Below are positions 25,685 to 32,811 of a stretch of 37,283 bases of DNA, in pieces. Origin of the DNA: Bacillota bacterium (GTDB taxonomy: Bacteria; Bacillota; Clostridia; Acetivibrionales; DTU013). The translations under genes and the position numbers were made by a program. Each line of letters starts with the position of its first letter. Within the stretch, counting starts at the first letter, position 1. Below the pieces are notes generated by a model. That model had not been told where the DNA came from, made no database searches, and saw nothing but the letters and a program-made list of their open reading frames with translations. Where the stretch lies: assembly GCA_023411645.1 (NCBI GenBank), contig JAEYON010000016.1:1-37283 (forward strand), written 5' to 3'.

Positions 25685-26310
25685 TTTTGTGGTTTCCTTT
25701 TAATCTTCAATAATTGCCTCTTTTCTGTGATCAAGCTTATTATTACACTAACCTTATATATTATATAATTACTGTTGTGAAGTGCAATAGTCTTGCCGAG
25801 TGCTTTACCTCCGACTGTAAGCGCTGTGATAATTCCACTCATCACCATTTCGGCTAAGCTAATCTTATCGCTCTGACCTATTATCCTGATGATGATATAA
25901 GCGCCCGCAGCGCCGCTTATGATGCCGCAAATGTCGCCGATAACGTCGTTACAGACATTTGATACTTTGTCAGCATTTCGTATAAGTTTTATGGCCTGTC
26001 TTGCTCCAAAAAGCTTTCTTGAGGCCATTGCATGGAAGGGTGTCTCCTCGGCAGCTGTAACAGCAGTTCCTATGATATCAAAAATAATGTTAATCAATAC
26101 GATAATGAAAATAACTAAGAGAGCTGTTATAATTCTGGCTTCCTTTAATACATTTGAAGAAGCAAATGTTAATACTGCAGAAATCATAAACGACAATAGA
26201 GTTACGGTAATGACCCATATAACATCACTCTTCTTTGAACTGGCAGCCGCAGATGTGGATTTGAACTTCACCCTTTTTTCATCTGCCGGATGCTTATATT
26301 TGTCAGCCAC
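25681..26310 (-). CDS. oapA: OapA-like OLE-RNA-associated membrane protein
   Basis: A 209-residue protein with a basic soluble N-terminus (KYKHPADEKRVKFKS) and four predicted transmembrane helices (about 31-51, 61-85, 125-148 and 153-177). A conserved-looking segment, TAAEETPFHAMASRKLFGAR, lies between helices 2 and 3. The helical layout, basic ends, and position between the OLE locus and dxs match OapA, the protein that carries OLE RNA to the membrane in other Firmicutes. An in-frame TTG at 26316 is too close to the GGAGGT; the GTG at 26308-26310, six bases after it, is the start. The stop overlaps dxs by four bases. Family identity is by layout and context. Confidence 0.85.
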   Translation of the reverse strand: MADKYKHPADEKRVKFKSTSAAASSKKSDVIWVITVTLLSFMISAVLTFASSNVLKEARIITALLVIFIIVLINIIFDIIGTAVTAAEETPFHAMASRKLFGARQAIKLIRNADKVSNVCNDVIGDICGIISGAAGAYIIIRIIGQSDKISLAEMVMSGIITALTVGGKALGKTIALHNSNYIIYKVSVIISLITEKRQLLKIKRKPQK

Positions 26311-26335
26311 TGACAAACCTCCAGACTAAAATTTC

Positions 26336-27007
26336 GGGGGACACAGGATAGTGTCCCCCGCTAAATACTAAACAGGTGGCAATGCGTTGAGTAAATTTTG
26401 CGGCTTAGGTCAGGCAGGATTTCCCCCGGCAATACCGAAATGTCGCCAAATCGGCAGTTTCCATTTAAATCCCCGGCCGCCGCGTTACCGTCGACGGAGC
26501 CTGATCACCACTTAGTCCACACTGCAATCCCCAACACATTTCAAAAGAACAGTCCAGGAGTTTTCCCCTACAGCCTGACCGTTTCCTAGCCTCTTTTGCA
26601 GACATGGTTTCAAACAGCGATAATGCGTTCATACCGGCCAGTACTCGCGCATCTGATCCATTATCCACCATACCCACGCAAGGCAGGCTACACTGTTCAC
26701 AGCATCAACTGATACCGCCTAACAGGTTTAATCCCTGATCGTAGTCGATTAACGTTCCGTGCAGCCATCGGATTTGCTTCGCAACTCTCCATTGACACAA
26801 TCACATTCCGCATTTCTTCCAAAATTCAGGGTCTCCACGGCAAAGGGGTCAACGCCTGCATGCCATTGCAGATCGCCCCTGAGCCTTAACTCCCAGCATC
26901 GACCCACCGCTGGGCGCAGCAAGCCGACACAAGGAACTTCATCGATATGCCCTTTAACGGATTTTTAGGCCCGTCTTTAGAAACGGCAGTACTGACTGGA
27001 GTACTGC
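26336..27007 (-). ncRNA. ole: Candidate OLE (ornate large extremophilic) RNA
   Basis: This is a gene-free, GC-richer block of about 670 bases transcribed toward oapA. Size, position (ispA-[RNA]-oapA-dxs) and many helices fit OLE RNA. On the minus strand a perfect hairpin GGGGGACAC/GTGTCCCCC (26336-26344 with 26351-26359) forms the 3' end, 26 bases before oapA. Further helices are CCCAGC/GCTGGG (26892-26897 with 26909-26914), CTGCA/TGCAG (26856-26860 with 26867-26871) inside a GGGG/CCCC stem, and GCAGTACT/AGTACTGC (26986-26993 with 27000-27007). OLE forms a membrane RNP linked to stress tolerance in alkaliphilic bacilli. The 5' end is not defined by sequence; a TATAAT lies at 27030-27035, without a good -35. 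Confidence 0.85.
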
Positions 27008-27047
27008 GCCACTTGTTTTTTGAACTATAATTATACTTGCACCGCAC

Positions 27048-27269
27048 CAAGTCGCTTAGTGTACTACAGGCGACTTGCCCCTGCAAGACATGAGTCCCAA
27101 CACTTGCAGGGAGGCATTTCAGAGTTGGAACCTTGAGCTGAAATGCATTGGTGCAGCCGGGATTTTGCAAACTGCAGCATGCCCTTTGTTGTATCATGCT
27201 GCAACTCATGCAGCTTTTTAGGCTGCAAGGCTGCATGAACAAGCCAATTTTGGAACTTGAATGGCTTGT
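27048..27269 (-). other. Array of six tandem uniform hairpins between ispA and the OLE body
   Basis: On the minus strand six perfect stem-loops follow one another. H1 is 27239-27269 (8 bp, 15-nt loop), H2 27206-27238 (9 bp, 15), H3 27173-27203 (9 bp, 13), H4 27114-27146 (9 bp, 15), H5 27079-27111 (9 bp, 15) and H6 27048-27077 (8 bp, 14). Several stems share a TGCAGC or TGCAAG core. The H1 and H4 loops share CAAG-TTCCAA and are complementary to the H5 loop (GTTGGGAC). There is no ORF. It may be a 5' extension of OLE RNA, a separate structured RNA, or a leader/processing region after ispA. Confidence 0.75.
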
Positions 27270-27317
27270 AGCGGCAAAATCAATTATAACAGGTGATTTA
27301 TTTTTTTTCAACAGTAG

Positions 27318-28208
27318 TCAATGATCTCGTTCCTTGATAAATATGGCTATATCTCTAAGAAATGCTGCTTTTTCTCCAAAATGACCGATCGCATCCACTG
27401 CTGCGCCAACCGATTTCTCGAGTAATTCTGCGGCCTCAATCAAGCCATATAGTGTGACATACGTTGACTTTCCTGAAGCTGCATCACTGCCTGCCGCCTT
27501 TCCCATAAGCTCCATGCTGCTTTCCACATCCATAATGTCATCCTTGATCTGAAAAGCCAGGCCAATATTCTCGGCATATATCCTTAACTGTTCCAGCTCT
27601 TCTTCTGAAGCGCCGCAAAGGACAGCACTTGAGAGTATTGGCGCTTTAATCAGTGCGCCGGTCTTGCATCTGTGCATATATTCAAGTGTTTCCGCCGGGA
27701 TCTGAACGCCCTCAGATTCCATATCCACCATCTGTCCTCGGATCATTCCCTCGGTGCCGGAGCTCGCGGCAATGATATGCATTGCCCTGACCCTTTCCTT
27801 CAATTTTTCTTCCGATTCCAGCGTACTGGAAAGCATCAGTTCGAAGGCTTTGTTTAGAAGCGCGTCTCCGGCCAGAATTGCAATCGCCTCGCCGAATACC
27901 TTGTGGTTTGTCGGGATTCCTCTTCTATAGTCATCATTATCCATAGCGGGCAAATCATCGTGGATCAGTGAATATGTATGTATCATCTCAATGGCACAGG
28001 CATATGGAAGTACAATGTTTCTGTTACCGTCGAGCAAATCGCAGACCGCAAGCGCCAGAACAGGTCGCAGACGCTTTCCTCCGGCCATTAAGCTGTATTT
28101 CATCGCCTTATATATGTCCGAGCCGGGGCCTTCGCTGATTCCAAGGTAATCATCCAGCGCATTGTTCACGATCTGAATCAACTTTTCAAACTGCGTATTG
28201 AACTCCAT
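27318..28208 (-). CDS. ispA: Farnesyl/geranylgeranyl diphosphate synthase
   Basis: A 296-residue all-helical prenyltransferase that condenses IPP with allylic diphosphates. GGKRLRP is at 43-49, the first aspartate-rich motif DDLPAMD at 84-90, and the second KDDIMD near 217. Length and motifs are those of short-chain bacterial IspA; product chain length is not certain from sequence. The ATG has GGGAGGT four bases upstream and follows xseB by 11 bases. The gene is the last of the nusB-xseA-xseB-ispA series before the hairpin array and OLE. Confidence 0.97.
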   Translation of the reverse strand: MEFNTQFEKLIQIVNNALDDYLGISEGPGSDIYKAMKYSLMAGGKRLRPVLALAVCDLLDGNRNIVLPYACAIEMIHTYSLIHDDLPAMDNDDYRRGIPTNHKVFGEAIAILAGDALLNKAFELMLSSTLESEEKLKERVRAMHIIAASSGTEGMIRGQMVDMESEGVQIPAETLEYMHRCKTGALIKAPILSSAVLCGASEEELEQLRIYAENIGLAFQIKDDIMDVESSMELMGKAAGSDAASGKSTYVTLYGLIEAAELLEKSVGAAVDAIGHFGEKAAFLRDIAIFIKERDH

Positions 28209-28219
28209 GCTGACCTCCC

Positions 28220-28444
28220 TCAGTCTGTCATCTTCTTTTCTGTGATACCGTCTTCACCTTCAATAAGCATAGTGATGCTTCTCTCGGCTTCATCCAGCTT
28301 TTTACTGCAGTACCTGGTCAGTTCAACTCCTCTCTGGAAGAAATTAATGGATTCCTCCAGCGACAATTCACCCTTTTCAAGTTTCTTTACAATTTCTTCA
28401 AGCTCAACGACAGCCTGCTCAAAACTCAAGCTCTTTTCACTCAT
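28220..28444 (-). CDS. xseB: Exodeoxyribonuclease VII small subunit
   Basis: A 74-residue helical protein with the family signature LSFEQAVVELEEIVKKLEKG and LEESINFFQRGVELTRYC. It binds XseA and regulates its nuclease activity. A longer reading frame exists upstream, but the AAGGGGG Shine-Dalgarno six bases before the ATG at 28442-28444 fixes the start (the ATG one codon earlier is also possible). It overlaps the end of xseA by eight bases. Confidence 0.95.
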   Translation of the reverse strand: MSEKSLSFEQAVVELEEIVKKLEKGELSLEESINFFQRGVELTRYCSKKLDEAERSITMLIEGEDGITEKKMTD

Positions 28445-29657
28445 CATTTTCCCCCTTAATCCCTTCAACCAGACATTCCAACCGGCCATCGGTCAAATTC
28501 ACTTCAAGCTTGTCCCCCACCCGGACCGATTGAATTGATTTTATTAGTGTATGATCTTTTCCAGATCTAGTTATACTGTAACCCCTCGCCAGCGAACTGA
28601 GCGGGCTGAGCGTATCCAGCCTCGCTGCCAGCATGGAAAGACTATTCCTGGCTTTTGTATTTATAACAGTCAGCGCCTTTTCAAGATAGCGTTTCTGAAC
28701 GTCCAGCAGCATACGTTCCTGGTAGATCTTGCTGTAAGGCTGTTTAAAGGCCGTTCTCTCACTGAGTCTTTTCAGTGTCATCCGTTCCATGGTCGTTCTT
28801 TTTATGATTGCATTGCGAAGCCTAACCTTCATACTGTCAAGTTGGTTTTCCACAACCGTTCTCTCAGGCATCACCAGTTCCGCAGCCGCAGAAGGGGTGG
28901 AAGCCCGCACATCTGCAACAAAATCGGATATAGTAAAGTCCGTCTCATGACCAACAGCGGAAATGACGGGAATACGTGATTTATAGATGCTTCTGGCTAC
29001 GATTTCCTCATTGAAGGCCCATAACTCCTCCAGTGATCCTCCGCCTCTTGCAACAATGATCACATCCACATTGTTCAGCTCATTAAGCCGGCGTATCGCT
29101 GCCGCTATCTGACCTGCGGCCTGTTCTCCCTGAACCTGAACCGGATATACCTTTATATTGACATTGTAGAATCTTCTGCTTAGGATGTTGATGATGTCTC
29201 TGATAACAGCGCCGGTTGAAGAAGTGACCACTCCAATTGAGCTTGGGATAAGCGGAAGTCTGCGCTTTCTATTCTCATCGAAAAGACCTTCGGCCTGAAG
29301 CTTTGCCTTAAGCTGTTCGAATGCCACATACAGAGCCCCTATGCCGTCGGGTTGCATCTCTTGCGCATAAAGCTGGTATTGTCCGTCTCTTTCAAAAACA
29401 GAAATGTACCCCCTGATCTGAACCTTCATTCCATCCTCAGGTACAAACGTAAGAGATGATGCATGGGAGCGAAACATAACACACTTCAGCACACCCTTTT
29501 CATCCTTCAGGGTAAAATAAAAGTGTCCGGAATAATGGCTCTTAAAGTTCGATATCTCTCCCTTCACCCACAGCCCGGACAGAATAAAATCATTAGAAAT
29601 TAAATCCTTTATATATTTATTGACTTCGTAAACTGATAGTATCTTATTTGTTGGCAT
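28437..29657 (-). CDS. xseA: Exodeoxyribonuclease VII large subunit
   Basis: A 406-residue nuclease subunit with an N-terminal OB fold (SVYEVNKYIKDLI, then GEISNFKSHYSGHFYFTLKD), the catalytic Exonuc_VII_L domain (GVVTSSTGAVIRDIINILSR; VARGGGSLEELWAFNEE) and a C-terminal helical and beta region (SSLARGYSITR). It degrades single-stranded DNA from both ends. The ATG at 29655-29657 lies five bases beyond the nusB stop, with GAGGAC upstream. A TTG three codons earlier is less likely. Confidence 0.96.
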   Translation of the reverse strand: MPTNKILSVYEVNKYIKDLISNDFILSGLWVKGEISNFKSHYSGHFYFTLKDEKGVLKCVMFRSHASSLTFVPEDGMKVQIRGYISVFERDGQYQLYAQEMQPDGIGALYVAFEQLKAKLQAEGLFDENRKRRLPLIPSSIGVVTSSTGAVIRDIINILSRRFYNVNIKVYPVQVQGEQAAGQIAAAIRRLNELNNVDVIIVARGGGSLEELWAFNEEIVARSIYKSRIPVISAVGHETDFTISDFVADVRASTPSAAAELVMPERTVVENQLDSMKVRLRNAIIKRTTMERMTLKRLSERTAFKQPYSKIYQERMLLDVQKRYLEKALTVINTKARNSLSMLAARLDTLSPLSSLARGYSITRSGKDHTLIKSIQSVRVGDKLEVNLTDGRLECLVEGIKGENDE

Positions 29658-29662
29658 TGTCC

Positions 29663-30091
29663 TCAACCGCCATCATTCATTTCGCCATCAGCAGAATTTC
29701 CGTCAGGTATTTTACTCAATATGCCGTTGACAAACGATCCTGCCTCTTCATTGCTATACTTTTTGGCAAGCTCGACCGCTTCGTTTACGGAGACGCTATA
29801 GGGAATGTCATCTCTGAAGCATATTTCATATATGCTCAGGCGCATAATAGAAAGATCAACCCGGGATATCCTGCTTATTTTCCAGCCGGTTGAATGTGCC
29901 TCAATGAGATTGTCTATATGGTCTTTATTCCTGTGAACGCCATCAACAACATCGCTTATATAGGCCTGATCTTTTCCGGAAATCGCATTTTCTTCGAAAA
30001 ACAGCTTCTTCTGTTCATCAATGTTGTCTTTTTGAAATTCCAACTGGTATAAGAGCTTCATCGCCATCTCTCTGGAGGCTCTTCTTCCCAT
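29663..30091 (-). CDS. nusB: Transcription antitermination factor NusB
   Basis: A 142-residue all-helical protein starting MGRRASREMAMKLLYQLEF, the NusB RNA-binding arginine-rich start. YSVSVNEAVELAKKYSNEEA and FVNGILSKI form the conserved C-terminal part. It acts with NusE in rRNA antitermination. The ATG has GGGAGGA upstream. It lies 22 bases after the DUF2273 gene and just before xseA. Confidence 0.97.
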   Translation of the reverse strand: MGRRASREMAMKLLYQLEFQKDNIDEQKKLFFEENAISGKDQAYISDVVDGVHRNKDHIDNLIEAHSTGWKISRISRVDLSIMRLSIYEICFRDDIPYSVSVNEAVELAKKYSNEEAGSFVNGILSKIPDGNSADGEMNDGG

Positions 30092-30113
30092 CTGTTATCC
30101 TCCCTCATGATCC

Positions 30114-30344
30114 CTACCGGTAAGTTCCGGGCGGCAAAACCCTATCCAGAAGGTTCTTTATGTAATCCTTATCGTCATGTATCCGTTTCCCAATATAATA
30201 ACCCACGCCGGTTAATAATGCAATAAAAAGCACTCTAAGAAATCCGAGAATTAAAATAAGCACAGCTAGGGCAAATCCGATAGCAGCACCGTTAATTGCG
30301 CCCTTGTGTGACTGGTAATATGCAAGAAGCTTTTCAATACTCAT
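30114..30344 (-). CDS. DUF2273 small membrane protein
   Basis: A 76-residue protein with one or two hydrophobic segments (GAAIGFALAVLILILGFLRV, then LFIALLTGVGYYIGKRI) and a C-terminal charged tail (HDDKDYIKNLLDRVL). This is the DUF2273 family, regularly found beside amaP and asp23. It probably belongs to the cell-envelope Asp23 complex. The ATG has AGGAGG seven bases upstream, 11 bases after the amaP stop. Confidence 0.88.
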   Translation of the reverse strand: MSIEKLLAYYQSHKGAINGAAIGFALAVLILILGFLRVLFIALLTGVGYYIGKRIHDDKDYIKNLLDRVLPPGTYR

Positions 30345-30355
30345 GCAACGTCCTC

Positions 30356-30916
30356 CTATTCAACCCTTGCCTTATAAGTAAGTCCAGTATATATACTGTC
30401 CACAAACACCCTTACTTGCTTCACTGGGATGCCGGAGGACTCCTCCACCGCTTTCTTTACACGTCCCTGTACCTCCTCCGAAATCACAGGTATGCTCAGG
30501 TCAGGCATGACGATTAACCGAACCTCAATCTCCACCCCGTCGTCTGCTTTTTTGACCAATGTCCTTGTCTCCTTGATGCCGTTTGACTTCTTGGACGCGT
30601 TGATTGCAATATTTTCTATCGAATTTAAAGAGATTCTGATTTCTCCGATATTAGTATGTTTACTGACAGCTTTTTTATCCTTATTGCTTTTCACCCCTGA
30701 TAGAAGGAAAGTTATACTCAACGCAAAAAATATCAGTGCGATGATGAAAACAATGATTCTGAACACAGTCACACTTTCTGATGAAATGATATCCGAGATG
30801 GCTCCTGAAATATTCACAAAGACCGATGGGTCTATCGCCACGTACATCCCCAACGCAGATACGACAGCCAGGCAAAAAGCATAGAAGGCTAAAAGAACCC
30901 TGAAAAAAATATTCAT
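30356..30916 (-). CDS. amaP: Alkaline shock response membrane anchor protein AmaP
   Basis: A 186-residue membrane protein with two transmembrane segments (about 1-28 and 49-72, RIIVFIIALIFFALSITFLL) and a C-terminal Asp23-like cytoplasmic domain (EVEVRL-type strand VEIEVRLIVMPDLSIP, then VQGRVKKAVEESSGIPVKQV). In staphylococci AmaP anchors Asp23 to the membrane. The ATG has a GGAGAGGTGG upstream. A terminator precedes it, so it is probably transcribed separately from asp23. Confidence 0.88.
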   Translation of the reverse strand: MNIFFRVLLAFYAFCLAVVSALGMYVAIDPSVFVNISGAISDIISSESVTVFRIIVFIIALIFFALSITFLLSGVKSNKDKKAVSKHTNIGEIRISLNSIENIAINASKKSNGIKETRTLVKKADDGVEIEVRLIVMPDLSIPVISEEVQGRVKKAVEESSGIPVKQVRVFVDSIYTGLTYKARVE

Positions 30917-31006
30917 AAATATAACCCACCTCTCCGGTAATCATTTTTCCTTGGTTAAGCAGTTCGTTCATGCAATAAAGTTCAATAATATTATAGTTTA
31001 TTTTCC

Positions 31007-31034
31007 AAAAAAAATAAACCCTAATGGGTTTATT
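31007..31034 (-). terminator. Rho-independent terminator of asp23
   Basis: On the minus strand AATAAACCC (31026-31034) pairs with GGGTTTATT (31013-31021) through a four-base loop and is followed by an eight-base T run. It lies 14 bases past the asp23 stop. Confidence 0.85.
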
Positions 31035-31047
31035 CTAAAATACGTTT

Positions 31048-31452
31048 TTACTTTAATTTTGTCTGCTCTTCAGGAAGCTCTTTTTTATGCTCCTTTTCTA
31101 TATTGACGCCTTGTATGTGTATATTCACCTCAACCACCGACAGACCCGTCATCTCCTCAACTGCCTGTTTGACCTTCTCCTGTATAGTCCATGCGACTTC
31201 TGGAATGCGGTAGCCGTAATCAACGATAATAAAAAGGTCTATAGCCGCTTCCTTTTCGCCTACTTCAACCTTGACCCCTTTTGAAAGATTCTTGCGACCA
31301 AGGGCTTCGGCTATACCTCCGGCTATACCTCCGCTCATGCTTGTCACGCCGGGAACATCTGTAGCCGCAATACCGGCAATGATCGCAACTACCTCGTCTG
31401 TGATTTTTATAGCCCCGATATCATTGACCACACTCTGAATGTTTTCTTCCAT
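31048..31452 (-). CDS. Asp23/Gls24-family envelope stress protein
   Basis: A 134-residue cytoplasmic protein. The conserved strand-helix core is GAIKITDEVVAIIAGIAATD, VPGVTSMSGGIAGG, and IDLFIIVDYGYRIPEVAWTI leading to VKQAVEEMTGLSVVEVNIHI. It is related to the C-terminal domain of the neighbouring AmaP-like protein. It is thought to form envelope-stress-related assemblies with AmaP. The ATG has GGAGGT five bases upstream and a separate promoter. It ends at its own terminator. Confidence 0.93.
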   Translation of the reverse strand: MEENIQSVVNDIGAIKITDEVVAIIAGIAATDVPGVTSMSGGIAGGIAEALGRKNLSKGVKVEVGEKEAAIDLFIIVDYGYRIPEVAWTIQEKVKQAVEEMTGLSVVEVNIHIQGVNIEKEHKKELPEEQTKLK

Positions 31453-31480
31453 AGCGTACCTCCATAGGGATGATGCACCT

Positions 31481-31509
31481 ATTATAACACGTATTTACGG
31501 TGAAGTAAA
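31481..31509 (-). promoter_or_regulatory. Putative sigma-A promoter of asp23
   Basis: On the minus strand TTTACT (31504-31509), 17 bases, TATAAT (31481-31486), with TGT before the -10 (extended -10). It lies about 30 bases upstream of the ATG, in the gap after spoIIIAH. Confidence 0.65.
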
Positions 31510-31525
31510 ACTAAGCGGGTAATTG

Positions 31526-32113
31526 CTAAAACAGTGGCTTTATATGAATATCCTCGACCTCTACACCGCCCTGTCTGGTGACAATATCAGTAATCTGAGC
31601 TGTCTGCGAGGTAGTAAGGCTTGGGGTCTTCACCACAATATCTACACTTCCGTCATCCGCAAATAAAATAAATGTGTCTTCAAATCCCATCTTATTTATC
31701 AATGTCTCGATTCTCATTTCCTTCTCTGAAACCCCTGTCAGTGCAATCATCTTAGATTGCGCTTCCGCTATTATTTCTTCGCTGGCATCAACATCCTCGG
31801 AAATAGACTTAAGTAACTCACTACTTTTGCTTCTGCTTTGTTCCTTATCCATCCTAGCCTGCACAAAGTAATCATTTGCCGTTTTGGAGGCTGTTATGTT
31901 CGTCTGAGCATTTGTATCTTCTGCAAGTTCAAGGTCCAAACCATCCAGACCTTCATTGTAGATCTCATTGTCTACGTATACCGCTTCACCAAGTTTTCCT
32001 TCCGCTTCTGTAGATGCACTTCCCTGTCTGTAGCTATACTGCAGGTAGCCTGCCACTACGATCATCAGTATCAATGCTAAAATGACTATCTGCTTTCTTT
32101 TAAAAACCATCAT
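31526..32113 (-). CDS. spoIIIAH: Stage III sporulation protein AH
   Basis: A 195-residue protein with an N-terminal transmembrane helix (VFKRKQIVILALILMIVVAG) and a C-terminal ring-building (YscJ/FliF-like RBM) domain (ISEDVDASEEIIAEAQSKM, EKEMRIETLINKMGFED, and VDIVVKTPSLTTSQTAQITD). It is the mother-cell half of the SpoIIQ-SpoIIIAH channel that links the engulfed forespore to the mother cell. The ATG at 32111-32113 is chosen because GGGGGC is seven bases upstream; an in-frame TTG ten codons earlier lies before that site. It is the last gene of the spoIIIA operon. Confidence 0.95.
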   Translation of the reverse strand: MMVFKRKQIVILALILMIVVAGYLQYSYRQGSASTEAEGKLGEAVYVDNEIYNEGLDGLDLELAEDTNAQTNITASKTANDYFVQARMDKEQSRSKSSELLKSISEDVDASEEIIAEAQSKMIALTGVSEKEMRIETLINKMGFEDTFILFADDGSVDIVVKTPSLTTSQTAQITDIVTRQGGVEVEDIHIKPLF

Positions 32114-32207
32114 GACTTTGCCCCCTTTTTTTGTCCCACTCAATAAATAATATATTCAGCTCATTTCATGTTTATATCTCTTTTATATCTCTTTTTTGGA
32201 AAACCTC

Positions 32208-32807
32208 TCACTTTTTCCGCTGAGCAACCTCCACCTTGTGCACAGGAACATCCAGCACCACTGTGACAGCACTGAGGATCTGCTGGCGGATCGTGACAGT
32301 GCCGGCTCCTTCGGCAACCACCAGGACTCCGCGCACTTTTGGCTTTGTCTCTTTTAGAATAACAGGCGCCTTTCCGCCTTCGGGGGTATCCTTATATGCC
32401 AGTGCACTGTCGTAATCCTCTTGAGTGATGTTTCTGGTACCACCCTCGCTGTCCTTCTCCTGTGTTGTGCTTTCACTCCTTTTCGTGTCATATGCAGGAA
32501 TTTCTTCCGCACTGCTTTCATATGTGATCATCACATCAACCTTGCCTACTCCCTGTATTTGAGCCAGAACCGATCTCAGTTTCACCTCCAAAGTATCAAC
32601 GGCAGCTGTGCTGTTATTAACAGGATCCGAAATACCTGCAGGCTTTTGCTGTTCCTTTACAGCTGTGCCCGATTTATTACCGCTAAAAAACGTTGAACCT
32701 GCAATAATAATAATGATTCCAACGATAATAACAATAGCTGTATTTTCGATCAGCTTCTTCCTGTCCTGATTTGCAATCCATTCTTTAATGCGCTTTATGA
32801 GCTCCAC
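32208..32807 (-). CDS. spoIIIAG: Stage III sporulation protein AG
   Basis: A 199-residue protein with one transmembrane helix (about 22-42, NTAIVIIVGIIIIIAGSTFF) and a secreted ring-building domain (LRSVLAQIQGVGKVDVMITY, KPKVRGVLVVAEGAGTVTIR, LSAVTVVLDVPVHKVEVAQR). A Ser/Glu-rich insert (SEEIPAYDTKRSESTT and following) corresponds to the beta-triangle region of known AG proteins. It forms large rings in the forespore membrane channel. It starts with GTG just five bases after the AF stop. Confidence 0.94.
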   Translation of the reverse strand: MELIKRIKEWIANQDRKKLIENTAIVIIVGIIIIIAGSTFFSGNKSGTAVKEQQKPAGISDPVNNSTAAVDTLEVKLRSVLAQIQGVGKVDVMITYESSAEEIPAYDTKRSESTTQEKDSEGGTRNITQEDYDSALAYKDTPEGGKAPVILKETKPKVRGVLVVAEGAGTVTIRQQILSAVTVVLDVPVHKVEVAQRKK

Positions 32808-32811
32808 GTCC

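Noticed and set aside
26398..26968. Plus-strand ORFs of 63-69 codons in the same gap
   Set aside because: They are antisense to the RNA locus, have no Shine-Dalgarno and low-complexity composition. Chance ORFs in a GC-richer non-coding block.
27048..27269. Hairpins considered as a run of transcription terminators after ispA
   Set aside because: None is followed by a T run on the minus strand, and six in a row with equal loops is not a terminator arrangement.
26465..27311. Minus-strand ORFs of 70 and 141 codons in the ispA-oapA gap
   Set aside because: They run through the hairpin array and OLE body, have odd Cys-rich or Ser-rich composition, no ribosome-binding site and no family resemblance. 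The structured-RNA reading explains the region better.
30681..30971. 96-codon ORF overlapping amaP in another frame
   Set aside because: It covers the amaP start and membrane helix out of frame. The amaP frame matches a known family and has the better ribosome-binding site.
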